Below are positions 25,928 to 34,581 of a DNA stretch of 40,311 nt, one piece after another. A program made the translations under genes and the position numbers. Positions within the stretch are counted from its first letter, which is position 1, and each line of letters opens with the position of its first letter. This stretch comes from an uncultured Oscillospiraceae bacterium. Its GTDB lineage: Bacteria > Bacillota > Clostridia > Oscillospirales > Oscillospiraceae. The notes beneath the pieces are model-generated. The model was not told the origin of the DNA and ran no database searches. It saw only the letters and a program-made list of their open reading frames with translations. Location of the stretch: contig CALXDD010000026.1 of the NCBI GenBank assembly GCA_944386985.1, positions 1 through 40,311 on the forward strand. Reading direction: 5' to 3'.

Positions 25928-27397
25928 TTACCCCTTGGCGGGAGCGCCGGAGGAGCGGCTGATCTTCTGGGCGAAGCGGTTTTTCTGTCCCGGCTCGGGG
26001 ACGGAGGTGGGATACCCGCCGCCGAAACAGGCGGTACAGAAGCTGTCCTCTGCCTTCCCTGTGAGCTGCCTGACGTGCTCCAGTGTCAGATACCCCAGGG
26101 AATCCACGCCGATCATTTCAGCGATCTCCTCCACGGCGTGGTGGTTGGCGATGAGGTTGTCGGCACTGTCGATGTCCGTACCATAGTAGCAGGGAGCCAC
26201 AAAGGGGGGTGCGCTGACCCGCATGTGGATCTCCGCCGCACCCGCCTGCCGCAGCAGCTGGATGGTCCGGCGGCAGGTAGTGCCCCGGACAATGGAGTCG
26301 TCCACCATCACCACCCGCTTGCCCTCCACCACAGCCCGGATGGGGTTCAGTTTCAGGTTGACTCCGGTTTCCCGCATGGCCTGGGTGGGGGAGATGAAGG
26401 TGCGGCCCACATATTTGTTCTTGGTAAAGCCCATGGCGTAGGGGATGCCGGACTCTCTGGCGTAGCCCAGGGCGGCGTCCAGGCCGGAGTCCGGCACGCC
26501 GATGACTACATCCGCATCCACCGGGTGCTCCTGGGCCAGAAAGGCCCCCGCCCGCTGCCGGGCCAGAGTGACGCTGCAGCCGTCGATAACGGAGTCGGGA
26601 CGGGCGAAGTAGATGTACTCAAAGACGCACAGCCGTTTGGGGGCCGTGCCGCAGTGGGAGGTATCGGTGTGAATGCCGTCCCGGCCCACGGTGACGATCT
26701 CCCCCGGGAGAATATCCCGCTCAAAGGCGGCGCCCACCGCGTCTAAGGCGCAGGTCTCGGAGGCGAAGACCACAGCGCCGTCGGGGCGGCGGCCCATACA
26801 CAGGGGGCGGAAGCCGTGGGGGTCCCGGGCGGCAATAAGCTTGGTGGGGGAGGAGATCACCAGGGAGTAGGCCCCCTCCAGATGATCCATGGCGGCGCAG
26901 ACGGCGGCCTCAATGGAGGGGGTCCGCAGCCTCTCGCGGACGATGAGGTAGGCGATGACCTCGGAGTCGGTGGTGGTGTGGAAGATGGAACCCTGCTCCT
27001 CCAGATGTTGGCGCAGAGTGAGGGAGTTTGTGAGATTTCCGTTGTGGGCCAGGGCCATACGGCCCTTGTAGTGGTTGATAAGCAGGGGCTGGGCGTTGAG
27101 AGCCGCGTCGGAGCCGGTGGTGGCATAGCGCACATGGCCTACCACGATGCTGCCCTTGCCCAGGGTTTCCAACCGGTCCCGGGAGAGAGCCTCGCTGACC
27201 AGCCCTACATCTCTCCAGACGGAGAAGACTCCGTCGTCATTGACGGCGATGCCCGCGCTTTCCTGGCCACGGTGCTGCAGGGAGTAGAGGCCATAGTAGG
27301 CCAGGGAGGCCACATCCTCCGTCCGGGGGGCGAAGAGGCCGAAGACCCCGCACTCCTCGTGGAGATGGCGGGGCATTGCTTCCTTCTGAACAATCAT
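25928..27397 (-). CDS. purF: Amidophosphoribosyltransferase (PurF)
   Basis: PurF makes 5-phosphoribosylamine from PRPP and glutamine, the first step of purine synthesis. The 489-residue protein has a short propeptide and the catalytic Cys16 (EECGVFG) that must become the N-terminus, the Ntn amidotransferase domain, and the PRTase domain with the PRPP loop VVMVDDSIVRGTT. The four Fe-S cysteines of the Bacillus-type enzyme are present: RLCVFEY, APCYYG and CTACFGG. A second in-frame ATG (residue 8) also has a ribosome site and would leave an 8-residue propeptide. It lies alone, without other pur genes, downstream of glnN on the same strand. Confidence 0.96.
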   Translation of the reverse strand: MIVQKEAMPRHLHEECGVFGLFAPRTEDVASLAYYGLYSLQHRGQESAGIAVNDDGVFSVWRDVGLVSEALSRDRLETLGKGSIVVGHVRYATTGSDAALNAQPLLINHYKGRMALAHNGNLTNSLTLRQHLEEQGSIFHTTTDSEVIAYLIVRERLRTPSIEAAVCAAMDHLEGAYSLVISSPTKLIAARDPHGFRPLCMGRRPDGAVVFASETCALDAVGAAFERDILPGEIVTVGRDGIHTDTSHCGTAPKRLCVFEYIYFARPDSVIDGCSVTLARQRAGAFLAQEHPVDADVVIGVPDSGLDAALGYARESGIPYAMGFTKNKYVGRTFISPTQAMRETGVNLKLNPIRAVVEGKRVVMVDDSIVRGTTCRRTIQLLRQAGAAEIHMRVSAPPFVAPCYYGTDIDSADNLIANHHAVEEIAEMIGVDSLGYLTLEHVRQLTGKAEDSFCTACFGGGYPTSVPEPGQKNRFAQKISRSSGAPAKG

Positions 27398-27466
27398 AGG
27401 CGTTTATCCTCGTTGAATGGTGTAGTCTTCCTGCCGGAGAGACAGGAGCGGAGATTTCCCAGGAAA

Positions 27467-27512
27467 CGGCACAGGCCGGCACCTGATCTCAGGTGCCGGC
27501 TTTTGCGTGCCG
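27467..27512. repeat. Nested inverted repeat between glnN and purF
   Basis: GCCGGCACCTGA (27475-27486) and its complement (27489-27500) form a 12-bp stem; CGGCAC/GTGCCG adds an outer stem. Its T-run (27501-27504) is on the plus strand, while the genes here run on the minus strand. Confidence 0.75.
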
Positions 27513-27621
27513 ATTGCATAATGAGGAGAGAGATATACGCAAGCTTACCGGTGCGCCTTTCTCGGCGGCGGAAGCTTCCCCAACGGCCTTTTGGGGGGGA
27601 AGCCGGAGGGGAGAGGAGGGC

Positions 27622-29712
27622 TTACCGCACACCGAAAAGCAAGGCGCCATAAGTGGGGAAGGGCCAGTAGGACTCGGCGGTCATCAATTCCGCCTCGTCG
27701 GCGGCGGCCCGGAGACTGCGCATACGGGGCAGAATCTCGTCCCGGACGGCCACGGACTCAGCGGTAACGTCATCGTGAGTCAGTGTAAGCATGGCCTGCT
27801 CCAGATCGTCGGTACCGGCGGCAATGCGGTCGGTAAGGACGGAGAGCTTGCTCACAAGGCCGGTCTCATAGCTGAGAGCCAGATCCGGCTGCATGGCCTT
27901 CTTTTTGCCGGCAGACTCGGCAGTGGCGCTGGCGAAGGCCTCCACAGCGGGGAGAATCTCCTTGCGGGCCATGTCCACCATGGTCAGCGCTTCGATCTCC
28001 ACGGTTTTGCAGTAGTTTTCCAGCATGATCTCGCAGCGGCTCTTCAGCTCCGCCACGGAGAAGACCTTGTGGGCCGTCAGCATGGCTACGTTCTTCTCAT
28101 CGAGAAGCCTCGGCATGCAGTCGGGGGTGGTGGGCAGGTTGCTGAGCCCCCGGGTGGCGGCCTCCTTGAGCCAGGCGGCGTCATAGCCGTTGCCGTTGAA
28201 GATGATCCGCTTGTGCCGGGCGATCACGTCCTTGAGGATGTGCTGCACCTCGGCGGGGGCGTCCGCCGCCCCTTCCAGCCGGTCGGCATACTGGCGGAGA
28301 GATTCCGCCACGGCGCTGTTGAGCATCATGTTGGCACAGGCGATGGAGTTGGAGGAACCCAGCATCCGGAACTCAAATTTGTTGCCGGTAAAGGCAAAGG
28401 GGGAGGTGCGGTTGCGGTCGGTGGTGTCCTTGGGGAACCGGGGCAGGGCGTGGACGCCCAGCTTCATCTGGGCCCCTTCTGCAGCGGTGTAGTCCTCGCC
28501 GCTCTCAATGGCCTTGAGGATGGCGGTGAGCTCGTCGCCCAGGAAAATGGACACCACGGCGGGGGGCGCCTCGTTGGCCCCCAGGCGGTGGTCGTTGCCG
28601 GCGGTGGCCACGGACAGACGCAGCAGATCCTGATAGTCGTCCACGGCCTGAATCACAGCGCAGAGGAAAAGCAGGAAACGGGTGTTTTCATAGGGCTTCT
28701 CTCCCGGGGAGAGGAGGTTCACGCCGGTATCGGTGGACATGGACCAGTTATTGTGCTTGCCGGAGCCGTTGACCCCGGCAAAGGGCTTCTCGTGGAGCAG
28801 GCACACCAGGCCGTGCTTGGCGGCCACCTTCTGCATGATCTCCATGGTCAGCTGGTTGTGGTCCGTGGCGATGTTGGTGGTGGTGTAGATGGGGGCCAAC
28901 TCATGCTGAGCAGGGGCCACCTCGTTGTGCTCCGTCTTGGCCAGGATGCCCAGTTTCCACAGCTCCTGGTCCAGATCCGCCATATAGGCGGCTACCCGGG
29001 GCTTGATGGTGCCGAAGTAGTGGTCATCCAGCTCCTGGCCCTTGGGGGGACGGGCGCCGAAGAGGGTGCGGCCGGTGTAGATGAGGTCCTTGCGCTTATT
29101 ATAAAGCTCCCGGTCCACCAGGTAATACTCCTGCTCAGGTCCCACGGAGGTGCGGACGCAGGTAGTCTCCGTATCCCCCAGCAGCCGCAGTACCCGCATG
29201 GCCTGCTTGTTCAGAGCCTCCATGGACCGAAGCAAAGGGGTCTTCTTGTCCAGAGCCTCGCCGCCGTAGGAGCAGAAGGCGGTGGGGATGTACAGGGTGT
29301 TGTCTTTAATAAAGGCGTAGGAGGTGGGGTCCCATGCGGTATAGCCCCGGGCCTCAAAGGTGGCCCGCAGACCGCCGGAGGGGAAGGAGGAGGCGTCGGG
29401 CTCGCCTTTGATCAGCTCCTTGCCGGAGAATTCCATGATCACCCGACCGTCGGGAGCGGGGGAGATAAAGCTGTCGTGCTTTTCTGCCGTGACGCCGGTC
29501 ATAGGCTGGAACCAGTGGGTAAAGTGGGTGGCGCCCTGCTCTACAGCCCAGTCCTTCATGGCGGAGGCCACCGCGTTGGCCACAGACAGGTCCAAAGGAG
29601 CATTTTCCTCCATGGTCTTGCGCAGAGACCGGTAGACGTTCTCCGGAAGCCTTGCCTTCATGATCCGATCGTCAAACACCATGCTGCCGAAATATTCCGG
29701 TACGGTTGTCAT
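27622..29712 (-). CDS. glnN: Type III glutamine synthetase (GlnN)
   Basis: This ATP-dependent enzyme makes glutamine from glutamate and ammonia. The length of 696 residues and the motifs [41 protein letters not shown] and [13 protein letters not shown] are those of the large type III family found in Bacteroides and Clostridia, with a long C-terminal helical part (ending [14 protein letters not shown]). It is a different family branch from the glnA gene 3.6 kb away. The ribosome site (AAAGGGTG) is weak. Its leader can form two competing hairpins, so expression is probably controlled by early termination. purF follows after 224 bases. Confidence 0.96.
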   Translation of the reverse strand: MTTVPEYFGSMVFDDRIMKARLPENVYRSLRKTMEENAPLDLSVANAVASAMKDWAVEQGATHFTHWFQPMTGVTAEKHDSFISPAPDGRVIMEFSGKELIKGEPDASSFPSGGLRATFEARGYTAWDPTSYAFIKDNTLYIPTAFCSYGGEALDKKTPLLRSMEALNKQAMRVLRLLGDTETTCVRTSVGPEQEYYLVDRELYNKRKDLIYTGRTLFGARPPKGQELDDHYFGTIKPRVAAYMADLDQELWKLGILAKTEHNEVAPAQHELAPIYTTTNIATDHNQLTMEIMQKVAAKHGLVCLLHEKPFAGVNGSGKHNNWSMSTDTGVNLLSPGEKPYENTRFLLFLCAVIQAVDDYQDLLRLSVATAGNDHRLGANEAPPAVVSIFLGDELTAILKAIESGEDYTAAEGAQMKLGVHALPRFPKDTTDRNRTSPFAFTGNKFEFRMLGSSNSIACANMMLNSAVAESLRQYADRLEGAADAPAEVQHILKDVIARHKRIIFNGNGYDAAWLKEAATRGLSNLPTTPDCMPRLLDEKNVAMLTAHKVFSVAELKSRCEIMLENYCKTVEIEALTMVDMARKEILPAVEAFASATAESAGKKKAMQPDLALSYETGLVSKLSVLTDRIAAGTDDLEQAMLTLTHDDVTAESVAVRDEILPRMRSLRAAADEAELMTAESYWPFPTYGALLFGVR

Positions 29713-29730
29713 GTTTATTCACCCTTTTCT

Positions 29731-29786
29731 GAAAATATAAAGAGACGACGGCGCAGGGACCACCTGGTCCAAGACGCCGTCGTCTT
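29731..29786 (-). promoter_or_regulatory. glnN leader: terminator with competing 5' hairpin
   Basis: On the minus strand AGACGACGGCG (29785-29775) pairs with CGCCGTCGTCT (29753-29743) and is followed by the U-rich CTTTATATTTTC, a terminator just before the glnN ribosome site. An inner stem GGACCA/TGGTCC lies between. The 5' arm can instead fold on itself as AAGACG-ACGG-CGTCTT (29786-29771), which would block the terminator. Confidence 0.65.
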
Positions 29787-29797
29787 TCGATGCCATT

Positions 29798-29826
29798 ACG
29801 ATACACGGATTTTTTGTTGCCGTCAA
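29798..29826 (-). promoter_or_regulatory. Probable glnN promoter
   Basis: On the minus strand TTGACG (29826-29821) and TATCGT (29803-29798) are separated by 17 bases. Transcription would start near 29791, directly before the leader hairpins. Confidence 0.55.
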
Positions 29827-29882
29827 TGGGCGAAACGTCAAAATACAGAAAGATTGCGAAAGGGAATTTGTGGAGATTTCCG

Positions 29883-29912
29883 TTGACAGCGGACAGGTGT
29901 TCATAGTAGAGT
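29883..29912 (+). promoter_or_regulatory. Probable promoter of the glutamate synthase operon
   Basis: A consensus TTGACA (29883-29888) and TAGAGT (29907-29912) are separated by 18 bases. Transcription would start near 29919, at the first base of the leader hairpin. Confidence 0.6.
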
Positions 29913-29916
29913 ATTG

Positions 29917-29977
29917 GTATAAACAAGGATGTTTATGTAAGAGGGGCATTGCGCCCTCTGCGTAAATATCCTTTTTT
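29917..29977 (+). promoter_or_regulatory. ANTAR-type antiterminator/terminator leader of the glutamate synthase operon
   Basis: ATAAAC and GTTTAT (29919-29936) form a stem with hexaloop AAGGAT, having A at position 1 and G at position 4 as in known ANTAR targets; two G-U pairs can extend it. The 3' part GGATGTTTAT (29927-29936) can instead pair with GTAAATATCC (29962-29971) over ten bp, enclosing AGAGGG/CCCTCT, and is followed by six Ts: an intrinsic terminator. The two folds exclude each other. An ANTAR protein is encoded at the operon end. Confidence 0.7.
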
Positions 29978-30002
29978 CTTTAACCAAAAGGTGGTGACGG
30001 AT

Positions 30003-31097
30003 GTGAAGCAATTGGAAGGCCAGACGCGCATTCCCTCCGGCTGCGCCATTTCCGCTGTCATTTCCCGGGAAGGACGGGGCATGACCGGCGAGGGCATCAT
30101 TGAGAGCATGCGCCCTATGCGGGAGCGGTCCAACGGACTGGGGGGCGGCTTCGCCGGCTACGGTATTTATCCCGACTACCGGGATTTTTTTGCCATCCAT
30201 CTCTTTTTTGACGACAACAGCTGCCGCTTGGAGTGCGAGAAATTCCTCAAGGAGCGGTTCGATGTGGTGTGGGCGGAGGAGATCCCGGTGCGAAAGCTGC
30301 CGGAGATCACCGACGAGCCTCTGATCTGGCGGTATTTTGCCACGCCCCTCCAGTCCGCCCTCCGCTCCATGCAGGTGGACGAAAACACCTTTGTGGCCAG
30401 ATGTGTTCTGAAGATCAATGTGGCCCTGAAGGGCTGCTATGTGTTCTCCAGCGGCAAGAATATGGGCATTTTCAAGGCGGCGGGCTACCCCGAGGACGTG
30501 GGCCGGTTCTACCGTTTAGAGGAGTACGAGGCCTATGCCTGGACGGCCCACGGCCGATACCCCACCAACACTCCCGGCTGGTGGGGCGGCGCCCACCCCT
30601 TCGGCTTTCTGGACTACTCCGTGGTCCACAACGGGGAGATCTCCTCCTACGACGCCAACCGCCGCTTCATCGAGATGTTCGGCTACGCATGCACCCTCCA
30701 GACCGACACGGAGGTGATGGCCTACATCGCCGACTACCTCCTGCGCCGCCAGGGCCTCACTTTAGAGGAGACGGCCTCGGTGATTGCGGCCCCCTTCTGG
30801 AGTACCATCGGCACCAAGCCGGAGCGGGAGAAGCGGCAGCTGAGCTATCTGCGGGCCATGTTCTCCGGCCTTCTGCTCACAGGGCCTTTCTCCATTGTCC
30901 TGGGCTTTACCGGGGGGCTCATGGCCCTCAACGACCGTCTGAAGCTTCGGAGCATGGTGGTGGGGGAGAAAAGAGATCTCACCTTTATCGCCAGTGAGGA
31001 GGCTGCCATCCGGGCTATGGAGCCGGAGGCGGAGAACATCTGGGCGCCTGCCGGCGGCGAGCCGGTGATCATCCGGGTGAGAGAGGGGGCGTACTGA
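30003..31097 (+). CDS. Glutamate synthase, glutamine amidotransferase subunit (class II)
   Basis: The 364-residue product is a stand-alone Ntn amidotransferase of the glutamate synthase type, which frees ammonia from glutamine for the synthase subunit encoded next. The nucleophile is Cys14 in RIPSGCAIS and must be exposed by removal of the first residues. Further family motifs are WTAHGRYPTNTPGWWGGAHP, VHNGEIS and TDTEVMAY. No ATG start exists in frame: the GTG at 30003 is preferred, with AAAGGTGG at suitable distance; a TTG at 29949 and GTGs at 29991/29994 are in frame too, but the TTG lies inside the leader hairpin. The next gene overlaps by one base (TGATG). Confidence 0.9.
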   Translation: MKQLEGQTRIPSGCAISAVISREGRGMTGEGIIESMRPMRERSNGLGGGFAGYGIYPDYRDFFAIHLFFDDNSCRLECEKFLKERFDVVWAEEIPVRKLPEITDEPLIWRYFATPLQSALRSMQVDENTFVARCVLKINVALKGCYVFSSGKNMGIFKAAGYPEDVGRFYRLEEYEAYAWTAHGRYPTNTPGWWGGAHPFGFLDYSVVHNGEISSYDANRRFIEMFGYACTLQTDTEVMAYIADYLLRRQGLTLEETASVIAAPFWSTIGTKPEREKRQLSYLRAMFSGLLLTGPFSIVLGFTGGLMALNDRLKLRSMVVGEKRDLTFIASEEAAIRAMEPEAENIWAPAGGEPVIIRVREGAY

Positions 31098-32602
31098 TGC
31101 AGGTGAACTATCTCTATCCTGAATTTGAGGTGATCCGCAGCGCGGAGCGGTGTACCAACTGCCGTCTGTGCGAGAAGCAGTGCGCCAACGGGGTCCACCG
31201 CTACGACGAGGCCCACAAGCGGATGGTCAGCGACGAGGCGAAATGCGTCGACTGCCAGCGGTGCGTGGCCACCTGCCCTACCCGGGCGCTGAAAATTGTC
31301 AAGAGCAGCTGTACCCTCCGGGAAAACGGCAACTGGAGCGGCGACGCTATCCGGGAGATCTACAAGCAGGCGGCCAGCGGCGGCATGCTGCTGTCCTCCA
31401 TGGGAAGTCCCGGCAAGCTGCCGGTGTACTGGGACCGGCTGCTGCTGAATGCCTCCCAGGTGACGAACCCGCCCATCGATCCCCTGCGGGAGCCTATGGA
31501 GACCCGGACCTTTTTAGGGAAAAAGCCGGAGAAGGTCCGCCGCAATGCCGACGGCACGCTGGACTGCACCCTGCCTCCCCAGCTGGAGCTGAGCATGCCG
31601 GTACTGTTCTCCGGCATGAGCTACGGCTCCATCAGCTACAACGCCCATGAGAGCCTGGCACGGGCGGCGGAGCGGCTGGGCATCTACTACAACACCGGTG
31701 AGGGCGGTCTCCACGAGAATTTTTACCGCTACGGCCGCAATACCATCGTCCAGGTGGCCTCCGGCCGCTTCGGCGTCCACAAGGCCTATCTGCAGGCCGG
31801 CGCCGCCATTGAGATCAAAATGGGCCAGGGGGCCAAGCCGGGTATCGGCGGCCACCTGCCGGGGAACAAGCTGGTGGGGGATGTGTCCAGGACCAGAATG
31901 GTGCCGGAGGGGTGCGATGCGATCTCCCCGGCGCCCCACCACGACATCTACTCCATTGAGGACCTGCGGCAGCTGGTGTCCTCCCTGAAGGAGACCACAG
32001 AGTACCGCCTGCCGGTGATCGTGAAGGTGGCCGCCGTCCACAACATCTCCGCCATCGCCAGCGGTATCGCCCGCAGCGGGGCGGACATTATCGCCATCGA
32101 CGGCTTCCGGGGCGGCACCGGCGCGGCCCCCACCCGCATCCGGGACAACGTGGGCATCCCCATTGAACTGGCTCTGGCCGCAGTGGACCGCCGGCTGAGG
32201 GAGGAGGGTATCCGCAACCAAGTGTCCCTGGTGGTGGGCGGCAGCATCCGCAGTGCCGCCGACGTGGTGAAGGCAGTGGCCCTGGGGGCGGACGCCTGCT
32301 ATGTGGCCACGGCGGCCATGATCGCCATGGGCTGCCACCTCTGCCGCACCTGCCAGAGCGGTCTTTGCAACTGGGGCATCGCCACCCAGCGGCCGGAGCT
32401 GGTGAAGCGGCTGGACCCGGAGGAGGGCAGCGAGCGCCTGGTACGGCTGATGACCGCCTGGAAGCATGAGATCCGGGAGTTCATGGGCAGCATGGGTATC
32501 AACTCCATCGAGGCCCTTCGGGGCAACCGGCTTATGCTCCGGGGCGTGGGCCTCAACGAGAAGGAACTGGAAATTTTGGGCGTGGCCCACGCGGGGGAGT
32601 AA
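31097..32602 (+). CDS. Glutamate synthase, ferredoxin/FMN synthase subunit
   Basis: This 501-residue protein joins an N-terminal 2x[4Fe-4S] ferredoxin domain (Cys19, 22, 25, 29 and Cys50, 53, 56, 60) to the FMN-binding (beta/alpha)8 synthase domain with MGQGAKPGIGGHLPG, IDGFRGGTGAAPT and VGGSIRSAADVVKA, and a C-terminal cysteine cluster (Cys413, 416, 419, 424) for the 3Fe-4S site. It makes glutamate from 2-oxoglutarate and ammonia. No GltD-type NADPH subunit is encoded nearby, so electrons probably arrive by ferredoxin through the fused domain. This is the archaeal/clostridial split form of GltB. Confidence 0.94.
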   Translation: MQVNYLYPEFEVIRSAERCTNCRLCEKQCANGVHRYDEAHKRMVSDEAKCVDCQRCVATCPTRALKIVKSSCTLRENGNWSGDAIREIYKQAASGGMLLSSMGSPGKLPVYWDRLLLNASQVTNPPIDPLREPMETRTFLGKKPEKVRRNADGTLDCTLPPQLELSMPVLFSGMSYGSISYNAHESLARAAERLGIYYNTGEGGLHENFYRYGRNTIVQVASGRFGVHKAYLQAGAAIEIKMGQGAKPGIGGHLPGNKLVGDVSRTRMVPEGCDAISPAPHHDIYSIEDLRQLVSSLKETTEYRLPVIVKVAAVHNISAIASGIARSGADIIAIDGFRGGTGAAPTRIRDNVGIPIELALAAVDRRLREEGIRNQVSLVVGGSIRSAADVVKAVALGADACYVATAAMIAMGCHLCRTCQSGLCNWGIATQRPELVKRLDPEEGSERLVRLMTAWKHEIREFMGSMGINSIEALRGNRLMLRGVGLNEKELEILGVAHAGE

Positions 32603-32614
32603 GGAGGGAAGGCC

Positions 32615-33337
32615 ATGCAGTATATCAACGCAACAGAACTGGAGGCCAGAGCCCTCAACGAGACCATCCGCAATTGCCGGGAGGACTGCGAGATCACCAA
32701 CTGTCTGGGCCAGCGCTTCATCGGCGCGGGGCTGAGCCGCCGGAAGCTTTCGATCTACGGCGTTCCCGGCAACGCTTTGGGCGCCTATCTGGACGGTGCC
32801 GAGATCGAGGTGAACGGCAACGCTCAGGATGCGGTGGGGGACACTATGAATGCCGGGACCATCGTGGTCCACGGCAGCATCGGCGACACCGCGGGCTACG
32901 CCATGCGGGGCGGGTCCATCTACGTCCGGGACAGCGCCGGCTACCGGGCGGGCGTCCACATGAAGGCCTATCAGGAAAAGTTGCCGGTACTGGTCATCGG
33001 CGGACGGGCGGGCAGCTTTTTAGGGGAGTACCAGGCGGGAGGGATCATCCTGGTGCTGGGACTCCACACCGACGGCAAGCCCATCACCGGCTATTTCCCC
33101 TGCACGGGCATGCACGGAGGGAAGGTGTTCCTCCGCGACTGCTGCAAGAACGTCCGGTTCCCCGGGCAGGTCACTGCCCGAAGGGCGAAGGCGGCGGAGC
33201 TGGAGGAGATTCGCCCCTATGTGGAGGAATACTGCCGCCTTTTCGGCGGCGATGCGGCGGAACTTCTGAAGGGTCCCTTCACCCTGGTGACCCCGGACAG
33301 CAGCAACCCCTACCAACAGATGTATGTGGCCAACTGA
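32615..33337 (+). CDS. Glutamate synthase GXGXG-domain subunit
   Basis: The 240-residue product is the right-handed beta-helix (GXGXG) domain that forms the C-terminal structural part of large GltB proteins, here on its own gene. The repeated Gly pattern is seen in GNALGAYLDGAEIEVNGNAQ, AVGDTMNAGTIVVHGSIGD and TAGYAMRGGSIYVRDSAGY. It has no catalytic site and completes the split synthase. AAGGAGG precedes the ATG, 12 bases after the previous stop. Confidence 0.93.
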   Translation: MQYINATELEARALNETIRNCREDCEITNCLGQRFIGAGLSRRKLSIYGVPGNALGAYLDGAEIEVNGNAQDAVGDTMNAGTIVVHGSIGDTAGYAMRGGSIYVRDSAGYRAGVHMKAYQEKLPVLVIGGRAGSFLGEYQAGGIILVLGLHTDGKPITGYFPCTGMHGGKVFLRDCCKNVRFPGQVTARRAKAAELEEIRPYVEEYCRLFGGDAAELLKGPFTLVTPDSSNPYQQMYVAN

Positions 33338-33350
33338 GAGGAGGCACGCT

Positions 33351-34553
33351 ATGAACTACACAGCCGATGAGGTGCTGCAGTACACGGAGGAGGAGAACAT
33401 CAAGTTCATCCGCCTGGCCTTCTGCGACGTCTACGGAAAACAAAAGAATATCTCCATCATGCCGGGGGAGCTGGCCCGGGCCTTTGACATTGGCGTGGCC
33501 ATCGACGCCTCCGCCATCGCCGGCTTTGGAGGGGAGGTGCGGTCGGACCTGTTTCTCCACCCGGACCCCAGCACCCTGTCCTCCCTGCCCTGGAGGCCGG
33601 AGAACGGCGGCGTGGTGCGGATGTACTGCGACATCTCCCACCCCGACGGCCGCCCCTTTGAGGCCGACACCCGCCGCATTCTGAAGACGGCGGTGGCGGA
33701 GGGAGAGGCGGCAGGCTACCGCTTTGCCATCGGCTCAGAACTGGAGTTCTATCTCTTCCGGACCGACGAGGCGGGACGGCCTACCCAGGAGCCCTGGGAC
33801 CAGGCGGGCTACATGGACGTGGCGCCTTTAGACAAGTGCGAGAACATCCGGCGGGAGGTGTGCCTGACCCTGGAGCAGATGGGCATCTATCCCGAGAGCT
33901 CCCACCACGAGGAGGGGCCGGGCCAAAACGAGATCGACTTCCGCTACTCCGACCCTCTCACCGCGGCGGACAACGCCCTCACCTTCCGCAACGTGGTGGA
34001 GACCATCGCCGCCCGCAATGGCCTCTGGGCGGACTTCTCTCCCAAGCCGCTGAAGGCCCACCCCGGCAGCGGACTCCACATCAACCTCTCCGTCTCCGGC
34101 GGGGAGGATCCCCTGCCCGCGGTGATCGCCGGGGTGCTGGACCACGTCCGGGACATGACTGCTTTCCTCAACCCTCTGGAGGCATCCTATGAGCGCTTGG
34201 GCAGCAGGAAGGCCCCGGGGTATGTCACCTGGTCCCCGGAGAACCGGTCTCAGCTTATCCGCATTCCCGCCGCCAGCGGCCTCTACCGCCGGGCGGAGCT
34301 GCGCTCCCCGGATCCGGCGGCCAACCCCTATATCGCCTTTGCCCTGCTGCTCTACGCGGGACTGGACGGCATCCGCCGGGAGCTCTATCTGCCGACGCCC
34401 GCCAATCTGAACCTCTATAACGCCCCTGCCCAGGTGCTGGAGCAGTACCGCCGTCTTCCCGCCACCCGCATGGAGGCGGTGGCGGCGGCCTCGGCCAGCC
34501 CCTTTATCCAAACATGTCTTCCCGCCGCCGTGGTGGCGGCGTACTGCCGGTAA
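33351..34553 (+). CDS. glnA: Type I glutamine synthetase, short form (GlnA)
   Basis: The 400-residue protein has the type I layout: a beta-grasp domain (1-about 95) and the catalytic domain with metal/substrate motifs SELEFYLF, HHEEGPGQNEIDFRY, HPGSGLHINLS, the Arg in WSPENRSQLIRIP and RAELRSPDPAANPY. It is about 40 residues shorter than Bacillus GlnA. The frame opens nine codons earlier, but the ATG at 33351 has GAGAGGAGG in front. It closes the GS-GOGAT cycle with the three synthase genes before it. An ANTAR regulator gene follows after 28 bases, as in the glnA-nitR pair of solventogenic clostridia. Confidence 0.94.
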   Translation: MNYTADEVLQYTEEENIKFIRLAFCDVYGKQKNISIMPGELARAFDIGVAIDASAIAGFGGEVRSDLFLHPDPSTLSSLPWRPENGGVVRMYCDISHPDGRPFEADTRRILKTAVAEGEAAGYRFAIGSELEFYLFRTDEAGRPTQEPWDQAGYMDVAPLDKCENIRREVCLTLEQMGIYPESSHHEEGPGQNEIDFRYSDPLTAADNALTFRNVVETIAARNGLWADFSPKPLKAHPGSGLHINLSVSGGEDPLPAVIAGVLDHVRDMTAFLNPLEASYERLGSRKAPGYVTWSPENRSQLIRIPAASGLYRRAELRSPDPAANPYIAFALLLYAGLDGIRRELYLPTPANLNLYNAPAQVLEQYRRLPATRMEAVAAASASPFIQTCLPAAVVAAYCR

Positions 34554-34581
34554 ACGTCCTGTCAGGAAGGAGGAGGTCTCC

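Noticed and set aside
27493-29886. 797-codon plus-strand frame across glnN
   Set aside because: It is the reverse shadow of the type III glutamine synthetase, whose motifs are clear on the minus strand.
29940-29959. Second canonical ANTAR hexaloop in the glutamate synthase leader
   Set aside because: The stem AGAGGG/CCCTCT encloses eight bases and the alternative GGGC/GCCC encloses five, so no six-base loop with A1 and G4 forms; it was not claimed as a standard P2.
30001-30006. ATG at 30001 as start of the amidotransferase subunit
   Set aside because: It is out of frame and is followed at once by a TGA stop; the in-frame GTG at 30003 is used instead.
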